Shown piece after piece: positions 18,301 to 26,200 of a stretch of DNA of 64,000 nucleotides. The stretch spans positions 93,963-157,962 of the forward strand of contig CALBNV010000066.1 in assembly GCA_937896895.1 (NCBI GenBank), given 5' to 3'. The first letter of the stretch is position 1, and each line of letters opens with the position of its first letter. Under the pieces are notes generated by a model, which saw only the letters and a list, made by a program, of their open reading frames with translations, was not told the DNA's origin and did no database searches. The position numbers were made by a program, and so were the translations under genes. This stretch comes from an uncultured Bacteroidales bacterium (GTDB lineage: Bacteria > Bacteroidota > Bacteroidia > Bacteroidales > F082).

Positions 18301-18373
18301 ATCATCAAATGTGCGCTATCACAAGGTGGACAGTTATGAAACGTTGCTCAATATTATGAAGGATATAGACTAA
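15326..18373 (+). CDS. Type III-like restriction helicase-endonuclease (Res)
   Basis: The 1015-residue protein has the Res signature. Motif I is EMETGTGKTYV near residue 99 and motif II is IIMDEPQKME near 230, with DEPQ in place of DEAD. The second lobe has FSHSALREGWDNPNVFQ, then AKRQEVGRGLRL near 555. A C-terminal nuclease domain contains SPDWAIAF near 943 and AETKGS near 963, fitting a PD-(D/E)XK site. Type III Res subunits use ATP to communicate between unmethylated sites and cut DNA in complex with Mod. The 4-nt overlap with the YhcG gene and 4-nt gap to the NERD gene indicate one transcript. Confidence 0.93.
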   Translation: MKFNFKIQQYQTDAVENTVSVFAGQPSRDNALYRRDLGKKAQTTLTFDEDYSGYRNTDIELTDAQLFEKIRTLQSAQDIPESKALSHDLGRVGLDIEMETGTGKTYVYIKTMFELNKRYGWSKFIVVVPSIAIREGVYKSFCVLEDHFMEHYGRKARFFIYNSSNLQQLDSFSSDAGINVMIINTQAFASSLKEGAKNKESRIIYSERDDFGSRRPIDVLAANRPIIIMDEPQKMEGEATQTALKRFKPLFVLYYSATHKTSHNCIYALDALDAYKQKLVKKIQVKGFEVKNLKGTSSYLYLDDIILSKNQPPQARIELEVSGVSGIRKESHRFDLHDSLQATSGLAQYDGFTISEIDAYRDCVTFLNGVTVRKGEVYGDSSLIAMQRVQIRETIASHFEKERELFKQGIKTLSLFFIDEVANYKSYNSEGEEVHGPFWKIFEEEYTNYLNDNLTLFEDSYQAYLRRFDASQVHNGYFSIDKKTGRSVDSETKRGSDLSDDISAYDLILKNKERLLSFDEPCRFIFSHSALREGWDNPNVFQICTLRHASSAVAKRQEVGRGLRLCVDQSGNRMDFEELGDNVQEINKLTVIANESYKDFVDGLQKETREALRVRPTKADTLFFQGKVVERDGIKTTIDPQEAVMIHSYLIGYGYVDKNNKITQLYKDDKKNGTLQPMFPALAPIESQVHTIIQSLFDESVVLEEMIEDGHATTIQENKLNDRFYKDEFQALWKEINQKYVYTVHYDSEELIQKAITSINANLTVTELKYIMTSGDQEAVDEFGNISTKTKTLSTVSTSSVKYDLVGEIARRTTLTRKSACAILKGLRPSVLAKFNNNPEEFIREVSKLIKNEKATMIVEHIKYNKLDETYDSDIFTKEKSSQPVSKAYLSSKAIQDYVFTDGYAEESTEKKFAKALDAAQEVCVYAKLPRSFQIPTPVGNYSPDWAIAFNQGTVKHIYFIAETKGSMDSMQLKPVEKAKIDCAEKLFNDVSSSNVRYHKVDSYETLLNIMKDID

Positions 18374-18377
18374 GTTG

Positions 18378-19139
18378 ATGAGCGAAACAAACATCATAAT
18401 CATCGGAGTGGTAGCATTCATTTTGCTGCCGATACTCTTGCGCCTTATACTTCCCGGGAAAGGCACAATGGGAGAAAAGCGAGTGTCTCATATCTTGGCC
18501 AAACTTCCGAAGGAGAGATATGAGGTGTTCAATGATGTGATGTTCAAGACAGAACACGGCACGACGCAGATAGACCATGTTGTTGTTTCCCGTTACGGCG
18601 TGTTTGTTATTGAGACAAAAAACATGACCGGATGGATTTACGGCAGCGAGAATGACAGGTACTGGACACAGAATATATATGGCAACAAATACCAGCTGTA
18701 CAATCCTGTATTCCAGAACAACGGTCACATTAGAGCTTTGCGTAAGATCTTGAATGATGATGGCAAGATTTTCATGTGTTCCATTGTCGCATTTTCCCCA
18801 GAGGCATCATTGAGGGTCTATCTCAAAGAGTCGTGTGTTATATATTGGAAGCAGCTCAGAAGCACGATTGAAGGATTTTCCGAACGGAAACTCAGCGATG
18901 AGCAGGTGTGCTTTATCGGTAACAAAATTTATGAAAACAGGATAGACACTAATGGAAAAGGTGTTAAGAAAGCCCATAAGAAAAGCGTGAGGGCGGCCAA
19001 AGAATATAATGAGTCAATACCCTTTTCAATGACATGTCCGAAATGTGGTGGTCGTTTGCGTTTGAAGCATGGGAAATATGGAGACTTCTACGGATGTTCC
19101 AACTATCCGCGATGCTCTTATACTAAAAGGATTCAATAA
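18378..19139 (+). CDS. Membrane-anchored NERD-domain protein with topoisomerase-type zinc finger
   Basis: The 253-residue product starts with a membrane span (IIIIGVVAFILLPILLRLIL). A NERD nuclease-related domain follows (GEKRVSHILAKLP, TTQIDHVVVSRYGVFVIETKN), with the conserved Asp-x-His-V and Glu-x-Lys-N residues. The C-terminus has a four-Cys zinc finger like those of topoisomerase I (CPKCGGRLRLKHG then FYGCSNYPRCSY). ATG 18378 is preferred; an in-frame TTG three bases earlier is the alternative. It is the last gene of the defence operon, 4 nt after res. Anchoring a DNA-binding nuclease at the membrane could place it where phage DNA enters; this is inference. Confidence 0.82.
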   Translation: MSETNIIIIGVVAFILLPILLRLILPGKGTMGEKRVSHILAKLPKERYEVFNDVMFKTEHGTTQIDHVVVSRYGVFVIETKNMTGWIYGSENDRYWTQNIYGNKYQLYNPVFQNNGHIRALRKILNDDGKIFMCSIVAFSPEASLRVYLKESCVIYWKQLRSTIEGFSERKLSDEQVCFIGNKIYENRIDTNGKGVKKAHKKSVRAAKEYNESIPFSMTCPKCGGRLRLKHGKYGDFYGCSNYPRCSYTKRIQ

Positions 19140-19196
19140 TAGATATTATGGTCGGCCCCTGCAAAGTCCAATCCAAACACCACCACGGAAATTGCA

Positions 19197-19298
19197 CGTA
19201 CAGACGCGATTCATCGCGTCTCAAATCGCAACGAAAACATTAATGAAAGAGACGCGATAAATCGCGTCTCTACGAGGGGCGGGGTGACGGGTGAGGAC
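19197..19298 (+). repeat. Near-copy of the RAYT-internal REP segment, right flank of the defence island
   Basis: About 100 bp match the segment at 6849-6949 inside the RAYT gene with very few differences. Both REP palindromes, the linker between them and the following G-rich stretch are kept. The segment is in the same orientation as the RAYT copy, so the two bracket the defence island as direct repeats. The rest of 19140-19409 holds a promoter box and no gene. Confidence 0.85.
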
Positions 19299-19376
19299 GG
19301 AATTGCGTTCTCGTTTTAATGTCATCTTCCGAAAATAATGTTTGTCCAAATCTTTCTTTCGCTTTGAAAACTTTAT

Positions 19377-19384
19377 TATCTTTG
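19377..19384 (+). promoter_or_regulatory. Bacteroidota -7 box for the small membrane protein/cyclo-ligase pair
   Basis: TATCTTTG, 25 nt before the ATG at 19410. The upstream -33 element is not well spaced. Confidence 0.5.
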
Positions 19385-19409
19385 CAGAAATTTTTTAAAC
19401 CATAAAAAT

Positions 19410-19598
19410 ATGATTGGAACAATTATCTACATCATCGGCATCATCCTTGGTGTCAAGGCAGTTTTGGAAATCTTCAGAGAACCTATCAGCGGAACAGGAA
19501 AACTCATCGCCGCCCTCGTGGTGCTTCTCCTCAGTTGGGTCGGAATAGCAATCTATTACGTCTTCATGAGAGGCAATCTGACTAAATGGTTTAAATAA
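19410..19598 (+). CDS. Small two-span membrane protein
   Basis: The 62-residue product is almost entirely two membrane spans: about residues 2-20 (IGTIIYIIGIILGVKAVL) and 33-53 (LIAALVVLLLSWVGIAIYY). A short linker (FREPISGTGK) joins them and the tail is basic (MRGNLTKWFK). I do not recognise a function; the size and pattern recall PLD-nuclease-N-terminal-like or small inner-membrane proteins. A promoter box precedes it and its stop codon overlaps the next start by one base (TAATG), so translation of the two genes is probably coupled. Confidence 0.7.
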   Translation: MIGTIIYIIGIILGVKAVLEIFREPISGTGKLIAALVVLLLSWVGIAIYYVFMRGNLTKWFK

Positions 19599-20125
19599 TG
19601 GATAAAAAAACACTTCGCGCTGACATCAGACTGCTCAAGAAACAGCATACCAAAGAACAGCTTCTTGAGCAGTCTGAAGTCATTTTGTCGAAACTTGAAG
19701 ACGATGATGACTTCAAAAAAGCGCGGATAGTCATGATTTACAGCGCATTGCCTGATGAAGTCCAGACTTCTGCGTTCCTTGAGAAATGGCGTCATGAGAA
19801 AAAAATCATCCTCCCGACAGTCGTCGGCGATGACATAATCCCTGTCGAGCTTGCCGATGACACAGCATTCGCGGTCGGCGACTTCAATATTTTGGAACCG
19901 CAAAACGAACCTTACACAGGCAACTACGACCTCATCGTCGTCCCAGGCGTCGCCTTCGACCGCAACGGGAACCGCATCGGCAGAGGACGGGGCTATTACG
20001 ACAGGTTTCTGTGCAAACATCTGAATGTCAGACGTATAGGCATCTGCTTCGACTTTCAGCTCGTCGATGAAGTCCCGACGGAGCCGAACGACATCAAGAT
20101 GGACAAAGTCATATCATTCGGTTGA
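19598..20125 (+). CDS. 5-formyltetrahydrofolate cyclo-ligase
   Basis: The 175-residue enzyme converts 5-formyl-THF to 5,10-methenyl-THF using ATP, returning a storage folate to one-carbon metabolism. The C-terminal family motif GRGRGYYDRFL is near residue 127, preceded by LIVVPGVAFDRNGNRIG, which is also typical. The N-terminal helix with DIRLLKKQ and the central IVMIYSALPDEVQTS fit the substrate-binding region. Length is normal for the family. It is coupled to the small membrane gene upstream and ends in a long hairpin shared with a convergent gene. glyA, also in folate metabolism, lies 11 kb away and is not linked. Confidence 0.94.
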   Translation: MDKKTLRADIRLLKKQHTKEQLLEQSEVILSKLEDDDDFKKARIVMIYSALPDEVQTSAFLEKWRHEKKIILPTVVGDDIIPVELADDTAFAVGDFNILEPQNEPYTGNYDLIVVPGVAFDRNGNRIGRGRGYYDRFLCKHLNVRRIGICFDFQLVDEVPTEPNDIKMDKVISFG

Positions 20126-20128
20126 GAA

Positions 20129-20170
20129 ATGAAAATCGGGCTGCGACTTAAGTCACAGCCCGATTTTCAT
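20129..20170. terminator. Bidirectional terminator between the cyclo-ligase and the DUF3332 gene
   Basis: A 15-bp stem (20129-20143 with 20156-20170) encloses an inner GACTTAAGTC palindrome. The arms are A-rich on one side and T-rich on the other, so it can serve both convergent genes. Confidence 0.8.
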
Positions 20171-20186
20171 TTTGCCTGAAAGGCGA

Positions 20187-20687
20187 TTATCTGCCTAATT
20201 CGGCACGTAAGTTGTCAACACCCTCCTGTGAAAGTTCGACGACTTCAAATCTGTCACCCAAATTCAGGCAGATGTGGTCGTTGTCAACATACTTGAACAG
20301 TTCGACGACGTTGTCGCCCTGGTTCGCAAACCAAACACCGTTTTCGTTGAATAACTGAACTGTCTCTTCACCATTGCTGATTGTGTAGCCATTTTCGTTT
20401 GACTCGACAATGTATTTGCCGTTTTCCGTGTCAATGACCGTTGTGTTGCTCGCAACAGGGTTGTTTCCTGTCCAGAATTCGATGGTGTTCAAAACAACGG
20501 CATCGGCGAATAAGCATATCTCGTAAACAGGGATAATGCTTAATCCGATAAATACCAACTCGTTGATCCATTTGTCACCCATTGACTGGTTCCAGTTGTA
20601 GCATTTTTTTGTTAAACCGAATGATCCGATGCACGAATACATGAACAGCGTGCATGCCAGTGAAATTGTAAAAATCAGCTTTTTCAT
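20187..20687 (-). CDS. DUF3332-family lipoprotein
   Basis: The 166-residue protein starts with a lipoprotein-type signal (LFMYSC, Cys19). Residues 20-78 carry the pattern I associate with DUF3332: CIGSFGLTKKCYNWNQSMGD, then KWINELVFIGLSIIPVYEI, a hydrophobic stretch and VVLNTIEFWTGNNP. The second half (about 85-166) is a small beta-rich region (NGYTISNGEETVQLF). The family function is unknown; an envelope location is likely. It is convergent with the cyclo-ligase and has its own -7 box about 110 nt upstream of the start. Confidence 0.82.
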   Translation of the reverse strand: MKKLIFTISLACTLFMYSCIGSFGLTKKCYNWNQSMGDKWINELVFIGLSIIPVYEICLFADAVVLNTIEFWTGNNPVASNTTVIDTENGKYIVESNENGYTISNGEETVQLFNENGVWFANQGDNVVELFKYVDNDHICLNLGDRFEVVELSQEGVDNLRAELGR

Positions 20688-20798
20688 GATTTTATTTTTT
20701 TGTTATGAATTAAATGAGACTTCTATTTTTAACATTTAAGTGCCGATCCTTTGAACTTCGTGAAGTCTTTTAGCCGAAATTTAAGGCTTCAGCGAATG

Positions 20799-20806
20799 CA
20801 AAGATA
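20799..20806 (-). promoter_or_regulatory. Bacteroidota -7 box for the DUF3332 gene
   Basis: CAAAGATA on the plus strand reads TATCTTTG on the minus strand. The leader to the start at 20687 would be about 105 nt. I see nothing else in 20807-20983. Confidence 0.5.
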
Positions 20807-20983
20807 TAAATTTTTCTTCTACATACCATCATTATTTTGTAAAAAAATATCCACGATAATTCATTGTTTATAAATATGTTACAAGAACTGTTGCGACTCA
20901 TGCCTTGCAATCCGTCCTTGTCTGTAAGTGTATGTTTGACCGTCAAAAGGGTTTGTTCAGAAATACTTTTATGTTGAAAAATG

Positions 20984-23263
20984 TCATTTTATCGTGATTT
21001 TCCGCGAAATCTCATTCCCGTCCTCATCAACACATCGTAAAACATAACTCCCTGGTTTCGCGTCAATTGGCATCTGGTGCTCGTTTGCCGTCATCCCTAA
21101 AAAGGTGTCATTCAAAGTCCAGAAGATATGTTTTTTCGGGTTGCGGTGCGCTATCTCAAAGATTATCGACTGCCTCTCGCCCTTGATGTCATGCGGGATT
21201 ATCAGTCTCGCCGACTCTTCCGGATAAATGAACGACATCACCGACTCCTGCTTTCCTGAACGACATCCAGGCATCACCGGCGGCAGCGAGCGATAAAGCG
21301 GGTCTTTCTTTCTGTAAAACCACTCCATCACCGGCGGCAACGAGAAATATACCTCAAAGTTCTCATTGTCAATGTCATAACAGTCGGCAAAGACCTGATA
21401 TTGATGCGTCTTGTCGAGAAACACTTTCTTATGATAAGGGCAGACACCTGTCATGATTTCGGTTTTCGGCATCCGCACCGTCTTTGTCTTTGTGCAATAT
21501 TGCGACTTCGGCATCCCTGACTCCGCGCAGACCTCAACCTCCATCCAGTCCGGTTCGGGGTCAGTGTTCGGGCTGTTGTCAAGGCAGTCGATGACATCGA
21601 AGAGCACCGGTGCCGCCACGCCGATGCCTGTCAGTCCGGGGCGTCCCTCGCCGTCGGCGTTGCCGCACCAGACCCCGACGGCGTAGCGTCCGGTAACGCC
21701 GACCGCCCACGCGTCCTTGAAGCCGAAGCTCGTGCCGGTCTTCCACGCCACCTTGCGCGACGACGCGAAATAACGCCATCCCGACTGCCCGTCAGGACGG
21801 TTCAAGCCGCGCATCGCATCGAAAGTCAGCGAGATGGCCTCCCTCGAAAACGGAACGTTTATCTTGTCAAACGATTCATTATCATACAGTTTCGCCGCCA
21901 TCGCGCCGTAGGCGTTGACGATGTCGTAGAGTGATGCCTCCGCGCCGCCGAGGATGAGCGAGAAGCCGTAGTGGTCGGGGTTGAACACGATGCCCGAGAG
22001 ACCGAGCTCTTGCAGCAGATGATGGAACTTCGGCACGCTGTATTGCTTGAGCAGCTGTACGAACGGCGTGTTGAGTGACTTCTGAAGCGCGACATCGGCC
22101 GGCACCGCGCCGCTGAAGTCGCCGGTGTAGTTCTGCGGAGTGTAGCCCGAGAGGTTTATCGGGATGTCGGGCAACAGCATCGTCGGAAGCAGCAGGCCCT
22201 CATCGAGGCTGACGGCGTAAAGAAACGGCTTCAAGATGCTTCCCGTCGAACGCTGCGCCCTGACCATGTCAACCATCGCGGCGTCTCTCGCCCCAAGGTG
22301 GTTGCCGACGTAGGCTATAGTCTTTTGCTCTTGAAAATCAACGATATAAATGCCGATGTTCTCAATCCCGTTGGCGGCGTTGACGCTGTAATGTTTCTTC
22401 GCGATTTCGTTGACTTTCTTTTGAATGTCGTATTTTATCGCAGAAACGGTGCATTCGCCTTTGTGCGACTTTTCGATTTCACAGACATAATGATAGGCCA
22501 GAGTCGGCAGGTCGTAAGGCTTCGGCGGGATGCTTTCCATCAGGGCGAGTTCCATTTCATCTTCGCCAAACGTGGAATTTTTATATTTTTGTGGGATATA
22601 AGCCTTTGACCCACAGAGGTTTGAAAGTAACAGGTCTCTTTTTTTCTTCAGTTCGTCTCTTCCTTTTGACGGGTTGACGAGTGACGGTGAGTTGGGCAGC
22701 ACGGCCAATGTCGCCGCCTCGCCCCATGTCAGCCTGTCGGGTGTGGTGTTGAAATAACGCCACGCCGCCGCGTCGATGCCCACGACGTTGCCGCCGAAAG
22801 GCGCGTGTGCCGCGTATAAGTCAAGGATTTCCTTTTTGGAGTAACGCAGCTCAAGGCGCATCGCGAGAACCACCTCGATGACTTTCTCTCCGAACGTGCG
22901 CGGTTGTCCGTCGCGTGCAAGCCTCACCACCTGCATGGTGATGGTGCTTCCGCCGCGCAACACGCGTCCCGCCTTGATGTTGTCAACAGCCGCGTCGATG
23001 AACGACACGGGGTTGAAACCAGGATGCAGGAAGAAATACTTGTCTTCATATTCCAAGACACACTGGATGTATTTGTCTGAATAACAGCTCGTTGCCGGAA
23101 ATCTCCATTGCCCGTCGTCAGCGACACGCGCTCCGAGGAGATTCCGGTTCTCATCGGTCACAACGGTCGAATACGGCGAGTCGAACCTCGGGACCGGAAT
23201 GCACAGAAACCCGAGAAACGCTGCGGAAAGTATTGATAATATGACAATTACCTTTCTCTTCAT
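20984..23263 (-). CDS. pbpC: Penicillin-binding protein 1C (bifunctional peptidoglycan synthase)
   Basis: The 759-residue protein has a membrane anchor at residues 5-23. The glycosyltransferase domain (GT51) shows EDKYFFLHPGFNP near 73 with the catalytic Glu, and RGGSTITMQ near 103. The transpeptidase domain has RSTGSILKPF near 338 (Ser-x-x-Lys), KSLNTP near 396 and WKTGTSFGFKD near 508. A C-terminal domain of the PBP1C type ends the protein (about 670-759). It polymerises and crosslinks peptidoglycan. Its start overlaps the end of the alpha-2-macroglobulin gene by 4 nt, the same pairing known in E. coli (yfhM-pbpC). Confidence 0.95.
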   Translation of the reverse strand: MKRKVIVILSILSAAFLGFLCIPVPRFDSPYSTVVTDENRNLLGARVADDGQWRFPATSCYSDKYIQCVLEYEDKYFFLHPGFNPVSFIDAAVDNIKAGRVLRGGSTITMQVVRLARDGQPRTFGEKVIEVVLAMRLELRYSKKEILDLYAAHAPFGGNVVGIDAAAWRYFNTTPDRLTWGEAATLAVLPNSPSLVNPSKGRDELKKKRDLLLSNLCGSKAYIPQKYKNSTFGEDEMELALMESIPPKPYDLPTLAYHYVCEIEKSHKGECTVSAIKYDIQKKVNEIAKKHYSVNAANGIENIGIYIVDFQEQKTIAYVGNHLGARDAAMVDMVRAQRSTGSILKPFLYAVSLDEGLLLPTMLLPDIPINLSGYTPQNYTGDFSGAVPADVALQKSLNTPFVQLLKQYSVPKFHHLLQELGLSGIVFNPDHYGFSLILGGAEASLYDIVNAYGAMAAKLYDNESFDKINVPFSREAISLTFDAMRGLNRPDGQSGWRYFASSRKVAWKTGTSFGFKDAWAVGVTGRYAVGVWCGNADGEGRPGLTGIGVAAPVLFDVIDCLDNSPNTDPEPDWMEVEVCAESGMPKSQYCTKTKTVRMPKTEIMTGVCPYHKKVFLDKTHQYQVFADCYDIDNENFEVYFSLPPVMEWFYRKKDPLYRSLPPVMPGCRSGKQESVMSFIYPEESARLIIPHDIKGERQSIIFEIAHRNPKKHIFWTLNDTFLGMTANEHQMPIDAKPGSYVLRCVDEDGNEISRKITIK

Positions 23264-26200
23264 CTGACGACAATCGTCTTACGCGCTGCTGTGGTGTACC
23301 AGATTTCGTTGTTGTACATGTCTTCGCATGTCACCGACGGGACGGTGTAGATTCCTTCGTAGGCGGCGTTGAGCGAGAGACGGAACACTTTCGCCTCGTA
23401 TGGTGCCAAGTCGAAGATGAAATCAACGTAATCGTCTTGATATTCAATGTGTTTGGCTTGCGCCTCGTTCTCGGCGTTGTCTCCGAACAGACGGCTGTTG
23501 ATGAGCTCCCAGCCGGCTGCGGCATGGAACGACAGGGCGTTCTCGGTGACTTGATACTCATGCGGGTTCGCCACCTTGATAACAACGTCGAAGTCGGTGT
23601 TCTGTGCTATCTTTTCGGGGTTGATTTCATTGCCGTTCTTGTCGAGATATTTCACCGTCATGTCGTACCACGCGCCATCGTCATATTTCTGATATTCAGC
23701 GACTTTGCCTTTTGTGAACAACGTCACAAACACAGGCTCGGTGCCGTTGTTAGTGATTGTGATGGAATTGTCACCGCGTTTTGGTTGCATGATGTAAGTC
23801 ATTGAGCTTCTGCTTGTTGTGATGTTTTCCGTTTTGTCTCCGTCTTTGATTGTCAATGCGATGGAGTTGTCTTTCAAGCTGAGTCTTTCGGCGTATTTGC
23901 CGAGGACGAAGACCGACATCGCGGTTGTCTGTGTGTCGAGCCAGCGGTTGCTGCCGAGGATGCGGCAGAGTTCCTCGATGTCGTTTTGCACGATTTCGGT
24001 GTTGTCGTTGGCGAGCATCTCGGCATAGATGCTCATCGCCATATCGCGCACTTTCGAGCCGAAGGTGATGTAATAGTCTGATGTCCAGCCCTTTGCGGAA
24101 TAGTCGATGACGGGGATGAGTTCCGATGCGATGTTTGTCTTCCCGACGAGTGCGTACGATGCCGCGATGAGCGCCCTGGTGAGCGGATACTTCATCTCAA
24201 GCTCCTTGAAGCGGTTCATCGCTCCGACCTCTGCGGTGTTGTTCAGTGCTAAGACGAAGAGGCGGTATGCCTGTATCGTCTCCACGGAAGGCGCGTCGGC
24301 ACTGTAATTCCATGCTTTCGCGCGGTTTGTCTGATATTTTATGATGCCGTCAATCAATGAGTTAGCGACATCATAGCCTTGATTTCTCGCTTCGATGAGG
24401 AAATGCAGCGCATAAAGCTCGCTCCACGGGTCAACGTATTTGCCGTTGGGCCAGCTCGTCATCGAGAAGTCAGGGAGAAGATATGCATTCATGTTTGCAA
24501 TCACATTTTCAACATTTGCCTTCAATTCTGCTTTCGTCGTCTCGTCAAGCGAAGCCAAATTATTCAGATAAAGCTGCGGGAACGCCTTCGAGACGGTCTG
24601 CTCGAGGCCGCCGTAAGGGTAGGAGGTGAGGTAATCCAAATGCCGGAAAAGGTCAACGGGAACGCCGGTGTTTGCAACGAATTTTGTCTCAATTGTTCCG
24701 TCAAAGCCTTGACAGTCAATGTGTAATGTTGCAGTTTCGTTAGGTTTGATTTCCTGTTTCACAGAGTTGTATTTGTTGCTCGAAGGCATTCTTATCGGCA
24801 TTGCCACCGACTTCTTCGCTTCGTATCCTTCGCATGATGCCGTCACCGAAATCCTCGCGTTGCCCTTTGTCTGCTTGGCTTTGACTGTGAATGCGGCATC
24901 GGCTTCACCGTCGTTGTCGAATGCCACTGTCTGCGGAATGTTGCCTTTCGCCTCAAGGTTTCCGAGGCCGACGTTGAGTCTTGCGGTCTTGCCAGCAAAG
25001 TCTTCGGCAATAAGTTTTACTTTGATAACTGCTTCATCATCAATGCCTATTGTCCGCGGTGCCGTCGGGATAATCATTATTTTATCTTTGACGATGATGT
25101 CCTTGTCGGAAGATCCGAACGCGTCTTTGCCGTTTGTCGCCACCACCATCACCCTCAGCGAGCCGTTGTAGTCGGGGATGTTAAAATGCTGAATGTCAGT
25201 CTGTCCGGCTTCGAGTTCAAAAGGTCCCATCATCGCTGCGACCGCTTGGAAACGTTCGAGAAGCGTTGTCTCCGGCTTGATGAAACCGTCGCCGCCCGCC
25301 GCCAATGTGCCTTGCATCATGTCGGTCATGGCGCTGACAATGGCGTCGTAGTTGTCCCAAGTCCTCACTCCGAGCGCACGCTTGCTGAAGAAATGACTGC
25401 TTGGGTCGGCGGTCTTGTAACCCGTCAGACCGAGAAGCCCTTCATCAACGACGGCGATGGTGTAATACATCTTAAGTCCTTGTCTTTCAGATATTTTGAT
25501 TTCAACAGTCTTGTTAGAAGTTGTGCTTTCGGGAGCTTCGATGACCGGCTTGATAATCGACTTGCTGTCTGTGACTTTGAAAGGCGCGACTCCGTACATC
25601 CTGATTGGCAGCTCGCCGCCATTACGGAACGGCTGGATGAGTGAGACGGCGACGTAAGCGTTGGGAATCATGTCTTCCGAAACAGGAATGCTGACTGTTA
25701 CGTCTTTGTCAAGTTGTTGAACATGAATGACTTTGATGACTTTCGATGAAGTCTCGACGGTGACTATCGCCTTTGAGTTTTCGTTTGCCGGGAACGACAC
25801 TCTCATCGTCTCGCCGACATTGTAACAGTCCTTGTCGGTCTTGACAGTGATGAGTGCCGGCGCGTCGGCGGCCGATGTAGAACGCGCACCGTCAGCCCAG
25901 TCGAAACTGATGACTTTCGAGAAGGTGTGCCGGCCAACCGGGTCGCTGACGACGAGCAGATACGAACCCCAGTCGGCGTCTTTGATGTTGAGCGTCAATG
26001 CGGTCTTCCGGCCTCTCGCCTCAAGCGTGCCGTTCTTGATAGGACGTTTGTAACTGCCTCTTACATAACGCATTAAGTCGTAGTGGTCATTGTCCCACCA
26101 CCAATAACTGTCGAGTTTGTAAAGCTGATAGTTCAGCTCGATGTCATCGTTTGCCGCTGTTCCGTCCTCGTTCACAACCACGACATCAAACTTCCAGTCT

